From Candidatus Paraluminiphilus aquimaris (GTDB lineage: Bacteria > Pseudomonadota > Gammaproteobacteria > Pseudomonadales > Halieaceae): a stretch of 64,000 bases of DNA. The notes beneath the pieces are model-generated. The model made no database searches. It was given only the letters and a program-made list of their open reading frames with translations, and was not told the origin of the DNA. The DNA is taken from the NCBI RefSeq assembly GCF_026230195.1, contig NZ_CP036501.1:1550001-1614000 (forward strand), written 5' to 3'. Positions 8,335 through 17,206 of this stretch are shown in pieces; position 1 is the stretch's first letter, and every line of letters begins with the position of its first letter. The translations under genes and the position numbers were made by a program.

Positions 8335-10240
8335 CGTTCATCCAAATCGGCGAGCTCCAAGCCATTTCGGTAACCGTAGCAGGGACGTCGCTGGGTGGCA
8401 TTAGTCCAAGTCGTAAGCTGTCGTAGGTTGTCCAGCGACAGGTAGGTATTTGCATAACACGTGCGTAATAAAAGGCGTTGTGGCTCGGGTCATAGTGTGG
8501 GTCTACCCAGTCCGCTCGCAGTTCCGGCGATCCTGCCGTCGTTGACCACGAACAATCTGCAAGATCAACTGGGGCTGTTGTTGCAAGACATGTGCCTGCG
8601 GCATCCACATCGGCACAAGCAACATCAAACACCTTCTCGTACGTTTCACCATCGTTGAGCCAGCCCTTGATAATTTGGATCTTTGCCAGCGGTGCATTGT
8701 CTGGATCTTGCGTCGCCCAAACGAAAAGCCGAGGTGCTTCAGCAGTTGCCTCTAGTGTGCCACCCATGGGAACCCCAGCGTCATAAGCAGCCGCAAGGTC
8801 ACCTGTGTCGGGGAGGTCCGAGGGTAAGTCAGCACCACCAAAAAGACGAAGCGAGAGACGAGTGCCACTTGTTGCATAAACCTCGCGTCGGCTCATGGCA
8901 TCAAAAAGTGCATCTCGGGTATTCTCCGGTGCCCACACAGCTGCTAAGCCTCCAGGGTTGGCCACCTTCGGTTGTCGCAAGCCGTCTTCGAGTCGGTTCT
9001 TAGCAGGCGAGCCCAGGTAAGAATTCGCACCGCGGTAGTCCCATTCTTCTGCATCGCCCGGGTTTGAGTTGTGCGTGTCGGTCGATGCCATGAGACCAAA
9101 CTTCAGAGGGTTAAAGCCCAGCGATTCCTTCAGCGCCAGTCCTTTTTTTAGACCGTCACGGGCCATTGAGGTGGGGTGAATGCAGAGCGTTACCTGGCCT
9201 TCCTCGCACACAGGCCAGAACTGCTCGAAACCACACTCTTCGTCGGTAGCACCAAAGCCAAGCACACACTCGGAATTACCCTTTATCTGGAACATCTCAA
9301 CCAGAGGCTCAAATTTCTCTCTTAGACGCCAGTCGTCGCGGGTGTAGGGTATGCCATCGATGGTTTCGCTGGCGAAGGCCAAGCCCCAGCTCTTATTCGG
9401 GTTGTGCGGAATCGTCAGAAACTCACACCCCTCACCACAAGTTGCCTCGAGTTGCTTCCAGAGATCAATCTCCGAGTCAGCGTCATAGGCCGAAACGGCA
9501 TAGTCGGGCGTGACATCACTGCGGAAGATAACGTTCCGGTGATGCTTACCCCGATCAACCATGGCAGGGGAATACTCATACGCCGCAAAGGTGGTGAAGA
9601 CACCGGGTTCGTTGTGTCGTTCGGCGGCTGCTTTAATGGCCTCCCAGGTGTCGAGGTGATACTGACGCTCTGTCGCTTTGTCATTACCGAAGTAGCTAAG
9701 GTTTTCGACCAACGGCCGGTTCTCAACATTCGCTCTTAGTTCCAGAAACGAGAGTACATTGGGGTTGTTGACCAGTTCACAGTCTTTTGCGATCTCGGGC
9801 GTCGATGGCTCCAAGCACGCCATGACCCGTCCAAAGCCCTCCGCATGATCCGTGACCGCGGCAAAATCCAAGGGCCGGGTAAGTTCGATGATCTCACCGG
9901 TCTCAATTGAGGCAGACTCCCCCTTGGCAAACCGGTAGGTCGCATCGAGATCGCGCCGGTTACCAAATAGGTAAGCATCCGCAGATAGATTGGAGTGGAT
10001 GTGTAAGTCTCCGAAATAGACATTGTTGAGCGGGCTAGCGGGTTGCACAGATCGAGCACTCTGAGGCGGTTGGTAGAAGGCGTTCTCGTCTTGTGCCGCT
10101 ACCTCCTCACGGATTGCCGCGCGCTCTTCAGCTGTTGAAGGTATAAATTTAAGGTTGGTCTCCACGAAGTCGTAAGCAAACCAACCACACAGTAGGACAA
10201 CGGGGGTTGCGAGAAGTAGGGTCTTTTTAACGGTCGACAT
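8321..10240 (-). CDS. DUF3604 protein, PHP-like metallohydrolase, membrane-anchored or exported
   Basis: A 639-residue protein with an N-terminal hydrophobic segment (LLLATPVVLLCGWFAYDFV). It carries the PHP-type metal motifs of DUF3604: GDLHIHSNLSADA at about residues 77-89, FAAVTDHAEG at about 130, and ASTDTHNSN further on. These suggest a metal-dependent phosphoesterase-like fold acting outside the cytoplasm. The true reaction of DUF3604 is not known to me. ATG at 10240 is preferred over an adjacent TTG because GGAAGG lies just upstream. A paralogue of the same length and motif order is at 58114-60033. It is divergent from the Tat-exported flavoprotein. Confidence 0.85.
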   Translation of the reverse strand: MSTVKKTLLLATPVVLLCGWFAYDFVETNLKFIPSTAEERAAIREEVAAQDENAFYQPPQSARSVQPASPLNNVYFGDLHIHSNLSADAYLFGNRRDLDATYRFAKGESASIETGEIIELTRPLDFAAVTDHAEGFGRVMACLEPSTPEIAKDCELVNNPNVLSFLELRANVENRPLVENLSYFGNDKATERQYHLDTWEAIKAAAERHNEPGVFTTFAAYEYSPAMVDRGKHHRNVIFRSDVTPDYAVSAYDADSEIDLWKQLEATCGEGCEFLTIPHNPNKSWGLAFASETIDGIPYTRDDWRLREKFEPLVEMFQIKGNSECVLGFGATDEECGFEQFWPVCEEGQVTLCIHPTSMARDGLKKGLALKESLGFNPLKFGLMASTDTHNSNPGDAEEWDYRGANSYLGSPAKNRLEDGLRQPKVANPGGLAAVWAPENTRDALFDAMSRREVYATSGTRLSLRLFGGADLPSDLPDTGDLAAAYDAGVPMGGTLEATAEAPRLFVWATQDPDNAPLAKIQIIKGWLNDGETYEKVFDVACADVDAAGTCLATTAPVDLADCSWSTTAGSPELRADWVDPHYDPSHNAFYYARVMQIPTCRWTTYDSLRLGLMPPSDVPATVTEMAWSSPIWMNASDQ

Positions 10241-10468
10241 CAATACACCTTCCTTACTTTTTTACTTTTGCTACGTGTCAGACAAGTAAGCGTCGTTACC
10301 TTTGAGTAAACGACAACTCGATTCTGAGTGCCAGCGCTTTTACACTGGTAAGGCGCCCGCCTTCGGTGCTGAACGAATCAGCGCGAAATGCGTGCACGTC
10401 TGAGAAGGGACGGTGAGTGCAACTCAAAAGCGTTCAAATAACAGCCGAGGGGAGCAAAGACGAAACCA

Positions 10469-12358
10469 ATGAAGCAGCCAGTTAAGCCAAAACTCACACG
10501 CCGTGACTTTATTAATGGCGTGGCCATCGGTGCGGCAGGACTCCACCTCTCGCCACTCGAGGCGCTTGCGCAAGGTTTACTCCCCCTCCACTCACTGGGC
10601 CCTGACTATTACCCGCCCGCGCTCACTGGCATGCGGGGTAGTGTGGATGGCACCTATGAAGTGGCTCACGCACTGGCACGCGAGGGCAGGGCGTTTAGTC
10701 TGCCCAAAGAGCAAACAGAGACGACCTATGACCTGGTGGTGGTTGGGGGAGGTATCTCCGGTCTGGCGGCCGCGAAGTTCTTCAGAGACCGCCATGGAAG
10801 CGACAGCAAGATCCTGGTACTGGATAACCACGATGATTTTGGCGGACACGCGCGGCGTAACGAGCTCTCGGTCGATGGCGAGACACTGATTGGCTACGGC
10901 GGGAGCCAGGCGATTGATACACCCTCCGCCTACTCACCGGTGGCGAGCCAGCTTCTGAAAGACCTCGGTATCTTTGTTGAGCGGTTCTACGACTACCACG
11001 ACCAGTCGTTCTTCGAAGATCGTGGTATGACCCGGGGCATCTACTTCGATGAGGCGACGTTTGGGAAACGTGCCATCACTGACAACCCCATTCAGGATTG
11101 GTGGGATCGCTGGGGTTTTCAGCTCAATAACATCACTGGTGATATGCCCATTCCTAAAGAGGACCAAGAGGCCTTCGCCAGCCTATTAAAGGGCGGGAAG
11201 GACTATCTGAAAGGCCTCTCGAACAACGAGCGCGAGGCGGTCCTTCGTGAAACGAGTTATCTTGATTTTCTCAAGAATTACGCCAATCAACCTGCGTCTG
11301 TCAGACGCATTCTGCAGGACTCGTGGCTTCCCATGATGGGTGCAGGCTGGGAAGCTATTTCGGCCTGGGAAGCAATGATTTACTGGTTCCCGGGAACGGA
11401 CGAAGTGGGGGTGCGACCACCGGAAGGAAAAGAAGAGCCTTACATCTTCAAGTTTCCGGACGGTAACGCCAGCATTGCGCGTGCCTTGGTCCGAAACCTG
11501 ATTCCAGACGCCATGCCCGGCAGCACCATGGAAGATCTCGTGACCGCTAAGGCGGATTACAGTCGACTCGATCGGTCAGGTAATCGCGTCAAAATTCGCC
11601 TCAACAGTACGGTGGTCAGGGCGCAGAATACGGGCGACGGGCACTTCGTCGATGTTACCTACGTTAATGGTGGTAAGACCTACCGTGTGCGAGCCAAACA
11701 CGCGGTCATGGCCTGCTATAACCAGATCATTTCGCACCTCTGTCCTGAGGCCAGTCAGGCGCAGACCGAGGCGATAGGGCAGGCAACCAAGATCCCGTTC
11801 GTGCTGGGCACGTTTGCACTCCGAAACTGGCAGGCGTTCAAGGATGCTGGGCATTTCATGTTCTATTCGCCCGGCAATGTGATGTTCAAGTATTTGCACT
11901 TGGACTACCCAGTAAGCATTGGCGATTACGAATACGCTCAAGAGATCGACAGACCCATTGTGGTCACGGCTTGGTACTCACCGACAGCCGCAGGCCTTCC
12001 CGCCATGGATCAGTATCGAGCAGGGCGCATGCAACTACTACAGATGTCCTACCAAGACTTTGAAGACGACATCATCAAACACTTTGATGGCATGCTTGGC
12101 CCTTACGGGTTTGATGTTGAGCGCGATATGGCCGGTATCACGCTCAACCGCTGGCCGCACGGCTATGCCTATGAATTCGAGGGGATTGGCATTAACCCTA
12201 GCTACAATCGCTACAACGGGCCGCATATTGCCGGGCGTGCGCAAATTGGGCGCATCAGCATTGCTAACTCGGACTCCGAGGCGCACGCCTATGTGGATGG
12301 TGCCATTGATGCGGCGGATCGGGCCGTTAATGAACAAATAAAAATGGCCGGCGCGTGA
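10469..12358 (+). CDS. Tat-exported FAD-dependent oxidoreductase, spermidine-dehydrogenase-like
   Basis: A 629-residue protein with a twin-arginine signal (TRRDFINGVAIGAAGL, cleavage near EALAQ) and a dinucleotide-binding motif VVVGGGISGLAAAKFF at about residues 91-106, followed by an FAD-linked GGHARRNE. The C-terminal half contains NRWPHGYAYE and the flavin-proximal region before ADRAVNEQ. The length and the RRDF start resemble Pseudomonas SpdH-type amine dehydrogenases, recalled from memory. That assignment is an inference; an alcohol or other amine may be the substrate. It reads into a small exported cupin gene 168 bases downstream, and the two could work together in the periplasm. Confidence 0.7.
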   Translation: MKQPVKPKLTRRDFINGVAIGAAGLHLSPLEALAQGLLPLHSLGPDYYPPALTGMRGSVDGTYEVAHALAREGRAFSLPKEQTETTYDLVVVGGGISGLAAAKFFRDRHGSDSKILVLDNHDDFGGHARRNELSVDGETLIGYGGSQAIDTPSAYSPVASQLLKDLGIFVERFYDYHDQSFFEDRGMTRGIYFDEATFGKRAITDNPIQDWWDRWGFQLNNITGDMPIPKEDQEAFASLLKGGKDYLKGLSNNEREAVLRETSYLDFLKNYANQPASVRRILQDSWLPMMGAGWEAISAWEAMIYWFPGTDEVGVRPPEGKEEPYIFKFPDGNASIARALVRNLIPDAMPGSTMEDLVTAKADYSRLDRSGNRVKIRLNSTVVRAQNTGDGHFVDVTYVNGGKTYRVRAKHAVMACYNQIISHLCPEASQAQTEAIGQATKIPFVLGTFALRNWQAFKDAGHFMFYSPGNVMFKYLHLDYPVSIGDYEYAQEIDRPIVVTAWYSPTAAGLPAMDQYRAGRMQLLQMSYQDFEDDIIKHFDGMLGPYGFDVERDMAGITLNRWPHGYAYEFEGIGINPSYNRYNGPHIAGRAQIGRISIANSDSEAHAYVDGAIDAADRAVNEQIKMAGA

Positions 12359-12526
12359 CAAGCGTAATGACAGCCACAGTCACAACACGACAGCGCGTCA
12401 GATGCCGATGAACTGCAGTGAGAGCCAGCAAAGCGACAGACCACAGAACAAAAGCAAAGAAAACAACTGAAAAACCACTACAGCGCAAGCAATGGATGAA
12501 AGCAAAAAAGATAGAAGGATAAGAAG

Positions 12527-13000
12527 ATGCAAGGAGCTAGGATTGCTATATACAATAAGGGCGGTTTCTGGGTGAAACTGACGGCGTTGATGAGTCTGAT
12601 TAGCCTCAGCACTCTGGCGACGGCTGAGACAGTGCACCCAGCCAAACTATCGAGCACCGAGCTGGCGGGCTATGCCTTCAAAAACCCCAACACCATCGTG
12701 ACGGAGACACCAACCGGTAAGATACACGACCTTACTTCGCTCAAATCCTCCGACGGCAAGTTTGCCTCAGGTATGTATAGCGCCGGGAAATCCCGCTTTG
12801 ACATTACCGAGCCCTACGGCGTGGACGAGTTCATGTTTTTCCTTGAAGGCAGTGTGACCTTGACCTCCGATGATGGCACTCAAATGACCGTCAATGCGGG
12901 CGAGGCTGTCACCATTCCAAAAGAGTGGACTGGCGTCTGGGAAACCGAGGGGTATCGAAAGATCTGGGTGATTTATTCATCCTCCGGCGAGGGACTTTGA
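12527..13000 (+). CDS. Exported cupin-domain protein (DUF861/EutQ-like)
   Basis: A 157-residue protein with a hydrophobic N-terminal segment (LTALMSLISLSTLATAE) that looks like a signal peptide, then a single cupin fold. The domain is visible in VDEFMFFLEGSVTLTSDDG and GEAVTIPKEWTGVWETE, typical of the cupin_3 group. The usual second histidine of metal cupins is absent in the visible motif, where EW replaces H. It may therefore bind no metal or a different ligand. AGAAGG precedes the ATG. It follows the Tat flavoprotein gene in the same direction. The function is unknown. Confidence 0.65.
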   Translation: MQGARIAIYNKGGFWVKLTALMSLISLSTLATAETVHPAKLSSTELAGYAFKNPNTIVTETPTGKIHDLTSLKSSDGKFASGMYSAGKSRFDITEPYGVDEFMFFLEGSVTLTSDDGTQMTVNAGEAVTIPKEWTGVWETEGYRKIWVIYSSSGEGL

Positions 13001-13048
13001 TTCTTAGGACATGACCAAGGCGAATAAAACGAGCCTTCTAGGTGACAG

Positions 13049-13474
13049 ATGACAATCGGGGAAACTGATTTAGCAACCTTACTACGCACGCTTGACCCCG
13101 TGCTCGATGGCAATGAGTGGGTTTTTGTTAGGGTAGGGGATAGCGAGGTTCCCAAGTACATGCCGTACGCCCTCGCAAGCTTTAGAGAGCCAGAGGGTAT
13201 GACGCTTGTCATGCCGCGCATTAAAGCTACTGAGATTGAACACAGCAGTGCTCCCATGGCGCGGATCACATTACGTGTACATTCGAGTCTCGAGGCCGTA
13301 GGCCTAACAGCAGCCGTATCGCGTGTGCTGGCCAATGACGGCATCAGCGCAAACATGATTGCCGCCTATTATCACGATCATGTCTTTGTCCCGCAGGCTT
13401 TGGCCGATCGTGCTATGAACTGCTTACGCGGCTTATCGCGCGCAGGTAACTCGTTTGACCCACGAGCTTGTTAG
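13049..13474 (+). CDS. ACT-domain protein (ACT_3/ACT_7 type)
   Basis: A 141-residue cytoplasmic protein with two short ACT-like units. The N-terminal unit ends in a predicted ligand-binding stretch near PEGMTLVMPR, and the C-terminal unit contains LEAVGLTAAVSRVLANDGIS and MIAAYYHDHVFVP, the hallmark of the DUF2241/ACT_3 plus ACT_7 family. Such proteins are thought to bind amino acids, but no enzyme partner is encoded nearby. AGGTGA lies four bases before the ATG. The gene is about 50 bases after the cupin and may be co-transcribed with it. Confidence 0.75.
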   Translation: MTIGETDLATLLRTLDPVLDGNEWVFVRVGDSEVPKYMPYALASFREPEGMTLVMPRIKATEIEHSSAPMARITLRVHSSLEAVGLTAAVSRVLANDGISANMIAAYYHDHVFVPQALADRAMNCLRGLSRAGNSFDPRAC

Positions 13475-13914
13475 ATTAAGCGTCGCCTCGGGCAACTTGG
13501 CGAGTGCAGACTGCTACGGCATTACTCAACAGCTGAGCGCTTCATTTACAGCTTAGGTAATTGGCCAGAGATGCCCGTTTCATCGGGCCTCATTACGTCG
13601 ATAAACAGAAAAAAGGGATGCACTGCGTCGGTGCGCTCACATCGCCAATGTCACTTCCATGGTGCGGTGAACGAAGCAGATAGGGCGAAATTAGAGTAAA
13701 AGTGTCATCTTTCCGCTGTCGGTAAAATTTCAAGTAATTGTTTTTAATTGATTTTCTTCTTTTGGTGTACGCTTGGCTTGTCACATTTGCGCACAGATAT
13801 ATACTTCGAGGTGCGTTAATAAAACAGGTGCCTGCAAGCGCTTGAAGACAAACCGCACGACGCGCGTTGACCAGCGTTGTGCAATGAAAGCTAAAAGTAA
13901 AAAAGGACGCCAAA
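13475..13914 (+). other. 440-base gene-free region before the TonB receptor
   Basis: No credible gene was found here. A hairpin, GCCCG-TTTCAT-CGGGC (13573-13588), without a T run lies about 100 bases after the ACT gene and might end its transcript weakly. From 13700 the region is AT-rich and contains the predicted promoter at 13778-13805. Short minus-strand frames here run into the receptor gene and were not accepted. Confidence 0.6.
13778..13805 (+). promoter_or_regulatory. Predicted sigma70 promoter of the TonB receptor gene
   Basis: TTGTCA (13778-13783) and TATACT (13800-13805) are separated by 16 bases, each matching consensus at five of six positions. This would give a leader of about 100 bases before the ATG at 13915. 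Confidence 0.5.
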
Positions 13915-16900
13915 ATGATCAAATCATTGTCTAGAAAGCCGAGCTTTGCGTTAGCTGTAATGGCGGTTGCCGTCGCAACTGCTGCTCCAAGCGCTTTTTC
14001 CCAGGAGGAAATCGAAGAGGTTGTTGTCACTGGATCTCGTATACCAGTTAACACCAACACCATTTCTTCGGTTCCCGTTCAGTCAGTCACCGAAGAGGAC
14101 ATCCGCAACTCCGGTGAGATCAACATTGCTGATATCGTCTCCGATATTCCCGCACTGGTCTCGTCACTCACTGCTGAGAACTCGTTAACCGGTGCTAACA
14201 GCTTGAACCTTCGTGGTTTGGGCGGCGATCGTTCGTTGACACTGGTTAACGGCCGCCGTCACGTTGCGGGCTTCCGCGGTAGCCAGGCTGTAGACGTGGG
14301 TACTATTCCTCGCGCGCTTGTCAAAAGTGTTGAAGTCACGACAGGTGGTGCATCAGCCATTTACGGAGCTGACGCGGTAACAGGTGTTGTTAACTTCATC
14401 CTCAAAGACGACTTCGAAGGCTTCCAAGTTGATCTGTCGGGTGGTGTACCCGAGCGCGGCGGTGCCCAGACAACAACCCTTGACCTGGTATGGGGTTCAA
14501 ATTTTGCTAATGGTCGTGGTAATGCGGTTGTGACGTTCTCATCTGAGATGGATGAAGGTCTCCGTTTTAGAGACCGAAGCTGGTCACGCGATAACGGTAT
14601 TGCCGAGACACTGGTGAACCCAGATCCGAATGGTCCGCCTCGCGCAGTGGTTCAGGATCCACGATTCTGGCTGACCTCACAGGAAGGTTCTATTGCCCCG
14701 GGGTTCGGCGGTCGTAGTGATATTTACGTCGACATTAACGGAAACGGGATTGCTGACTGTCAGGAATCTGAGGGCGGTCGTGTTGGCTACCTTGCGGGCT
14801 GCTGGTTGGTAGGCCCAGACGGAACGGTTCGTGTTAACCAAGACGGCGTCGTTGTTGACGGCTTGTGGGGCACGGGCGGTGACGGTGGTCGGGTGAACTT
14901 CAACCGCGACACGCTGTTCCCAGAGACCGATCGCCAGGTAGTGAATTTCAACGTTAACTACGAGTTTGCTGACAATCTTCGTGGCTTCTTGGAAACCAAA
15001 TATGTTCGCGCCGAGACGACAGTCTTTAACGAGCAAGATACCTTCTACGACACCCTCGAAATACGTGCTGATAACGCCTTCATTCCCGATGCGTTACAAC
15101 CTGTTGTTGACCAAACTGGTTACCTTTTGTTGACTCAGGATCCTCTGGATTTGAGTGACAACAACAATCAGAAGTACACGCGAGAGACGAGTCGCTTTGT
15201 TGCAGGGCTCGAGTGGGAGCCTGCCGATGGTCACAGCGTTGAAGTTTCTTTCAACCGCGGTATGTTCCAGCAGACGGATAAGACGAACGCCATTTATTTG
15301 GATCGATTCTACTCAGCGATTGATTCGGTCGTTGATTCCAGTGGCAACGTGGTGTGTCGTTCAACCCTCGATCCAACAACTGACTACCCGCTAGACTACT
15401 TCGCGGGTTCAAACGGCTTTGCTGATGGCGACTACTACAGCGATCGTTACTACTCGTTTACGCCGGGGGACGGTCAGTGTCAGCCACTGAACCCATTTGG
15501 CACGTATTCTGCCAGTGAAGCGGCTCAAAACTTTGTGACGGCGGATCTTGAAAGCACGCTCAAAATTCAGCAGTGGGTATTCAACGTGACAGCCGTGGGT
15601 CAGTTTGAAGTGCTTCAGTCAGTGCTTGACGGACCGGTTGGCTACGCTGCCGGTGTTGAGCGTCGTGAGGAGTCAAGTGACAACCGACTCGATCCACTAA
15701 CGTTGGGTGTAATTCCTGAAGGAAGCCCTTACGAAGCGGGCCAGTCGGTGAACTCAATATCACCTTGGCTGTATTCGTTCATTTCGTTTGACAACACACA
15801 GCAGTACGACACGAAAGGTGACTATGACGTGACTGACGTGTTTGCAGAGGTGCGGCTGCCGATCTTCCTTGATCGTGACTTCACGCGTGAGCTGACGCTC
15901 GACGCCGCGGTTCGCCAAGCGGATTATTCGACATCGGGTAAAGCGAACACATGGAAAGTTGGTGTGACCTGGGCGCCGATCGACGATATCCGTTTCCGCG
16001 GTACGGTATCGGAGGCGGTTCGTGCGCCAAACATCTCTGAGCTGTTCGATCCTCGTCTGCCTATTACGGTTGCAGCGAGTTCTGACCCCTGTGCGTCGAC
16101 CAACATCAACAACGGTACCGATGCGCGTGAAGCAAACTGTGTGGCGGCACTGACGGCAATTGGCGTCTCACAGGATGCGATCTTCACTGACGGTGTCTAC
16201 GACTGGACTAACCCGCTGACTGCACGCTTCAACGGCGTATCCGGCGGTAACCCTGCGCTTGATGTGGAGACAGCGGATACCACTACTTACGGTGTTGTTA
16301 TTGTACCTAGCTTCGCGCCAGGGCTAACGCTGTCAGTCGACTACTGGGACGTGGCCATCGATCAGGCAATCGCGGCCGTGAGCTCAGACGATATCCTTAA
16401 AGGTTGTTATGACTCCTCTAACTACCCGAGCCTCGATTTCTGTAATGCGTTTACACGTCGTGGTGATGGTGGCTTGAACTTCCTTGAGACCGGTACGATT
16501 AACTTTGCAAAGCTCGAAGCAGAAGGTGTTGACGTGTCAGCGTCCTACGACTGGGCAATGGGCGAAAACGACTTCCGCGTAAGCCTGGTAGGTTCGCGCC
16601 AGAAGCGTCTCGATCGTTTCTTTAACCCACTTGATACCTCTGACGTCGACCCAGAGCTGCAAGAGCTCCAGCGTCCACGTGTCACGGGTTCGTTGAGCCT
16701 CTCATGGGATCGTGGCCCCTGGAGTGTAGGCATCCAGAACGTATACCAGGGTAAGCAGGCTGTTGATGAGATCGAGGAAGTCCTCGGTCTTGGAGACAAC
16801 CAGGCGGTTTATGGAGACGATGGCTTCTTTGATTCGATCGTGATCACAGACATTAACGGTAGCTACCAGTACAGCGATGAGCTGACTATTTATGGCGCGG

Positions 16901-17001
16901 TTAACAACGTGACTGACGAAGAGCCATGGTCAACGCAAAATGCATGGCCTGTGGGCCCACGCGGTCGCACATTTGTGTTGGGTGTTTCTTACTCAATGTA
17001 A
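13915..17001 (+). CDS. TonB-dependent outer-membrane receptor (large, 1028 aa)
   Basis: The signal peptide ends near PSAFSQ. It is followed by a TonB-box-like EEIEEVVVTGSRIP, a plug domain (about residues 45-165, with LNLRGLGGDRSLTLVNGRR and GASAIYGADAVTGVVN) and a long beta-barrel ending in VLGVSYSM. This type carries ligands across the outer membrane using TonB energy. The barrel has large acidic, cysteine-containing loops (for example SSDPCASTN and ANCVAAL), which is common in the 900-1050 residue marine class. AAGGA lies eight bases before the start. It is followed by a terminator and then the NCS1-hydantoinase-DUF917 genes, so it may import their substrate, but co-regulation is not shown. 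Confidence 0.9.
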   Translation: MIKSLSRKPSFALAVMAVAVATAAPSAFSQEEIEEVVVTGSRIPVNTNTISSVPVQSVTEEDIRNSGEINIADIVSDIPALVSSLTAENSLTGANSLNLRGLGGDRSLTLVNGRRHVAGFRGSQAVDVGTIPRALVKSVEVTTGGASAIYGADAVTGVVNFILKDDFEGFQVDLSGGVPERGGAQTTTLDLVWGSNFANGRGNAVVTFSSEMDEGLRFRDRSWSRDNGIAETLVNPDPNGPPRAVVQDPRFWLTSQEGSIAPGFGGRSDIYVDINGNGIADCQESEGGRVGYLAGCWLVGPDGTVRVNQDGVVVDGLWGTGGDGGRVNFNRDTLFPETDRQVVNFNVNYEFADNLRGFLETKYVRAETTVFNEQDTFYDTLEIRADNAFIPDALQPVVDQTGYLLLTQDPLDLSDNNNQKYTRETSRFVAGLEWEPADGHSVEVSFNRGMFQQTDKTNAIYLDRFYSAIDSVVDSSGNVVCRSTLDPTTDYPLDYFAGSNGFADGDYYSDRYYSFTPGDGQCQPLNPFGTYSASEAAQNFVTADLESTLKIQQWVFNVTAVGQFEVLQSVLDGPVGYAAGVERREESSDNRLDPLTLGVIPEGSPYEAGQSVNSISPWLYSFISFDNTQQYDTKGDYDVTDVFAEVRLPIFLDRDFTRELTLDAAVRQADYSTSGKANTWKVGVTWAPIDDIRFRGTVSEAVRAPNISELFDPRLPITVAASSDPCASTNINNGTDAREANCVAALTAIGVSQDAIFTDGVYDWTNPLTARFNGVSGGNPALDVETADTTTYGVVIVPSFAPGLTLSVDYWDVAIDQAIAAVSSDDILKGCYDSSNYPSLDFCNAFTRRGDGGLNFLETGTINFAKLEAEGVDVSASYDWAMGENDFRVSLVGSRQKRLDRFFNPLDTSDVDPELQELQRPRVTGSLSLSWDRGPWSVGIQNVYQGKQAVDEIEEVLGLGDNQAVYGDDGFFDSIVITDINGSYQYSDELTIYGAVNNVTDEEPWSTQNAWPVGPRGRTFVLGVSYSM

Positions 17002-17019
17002 GTACGCCATCGTCAGAAG

Positions 17020-17050
17020 AGCCCGCGCTTAACACCGCGGGCTTTTTTTT
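17020..17050 (+). terminator. Rho-independent terminator after the TonB receptor
   Basis: AGCCCGCG (17020-17027), an eight-base loop and CGCGGGCT (17036-17043) run directly into a T tract to 17050. This is a strong eight-pair GC-rich stem 19 bases after the stop codon. Confidence 0.9.
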
Positions 17051-17121
17051 GTCTCACGTCATGAGGCGGAGTATTGCCTCGCTCTTGGCACACACGCATT
17101 ATGTCAGGGCGATGGATCTTG

Positions 17122-17135
17122 GTTAGAAAGCTAAC
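17122..17135. promoter_or_regulatory. Palindrome GTTAG-N4-CTAAC upstream of the NCS1 gene
   Basis: This 14-base palindrome sits about 70 bases before the permease start and after the receptor terminator, where a promoter is expected. It may be an operator half-site pair. No good sigma70 boxes were recognised around it. Confidence 0.25.
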
Positions 17136-17206
17136 AATAAAAGACGATTAGCAGGGCCGTCGCGAACGATTGGTACGTCATGCTGCGTTTGTGAGTGAAA
17201 AAAATA

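Noticed and set aside
13593-14063. 156-codon minus-strand frame at the TonB receptor start
   Set aside because: It overlaps the receptor's signal peptide and promoter region, and its composition is unlike a protein (NNYLKFYRQRKDDTF and similar).
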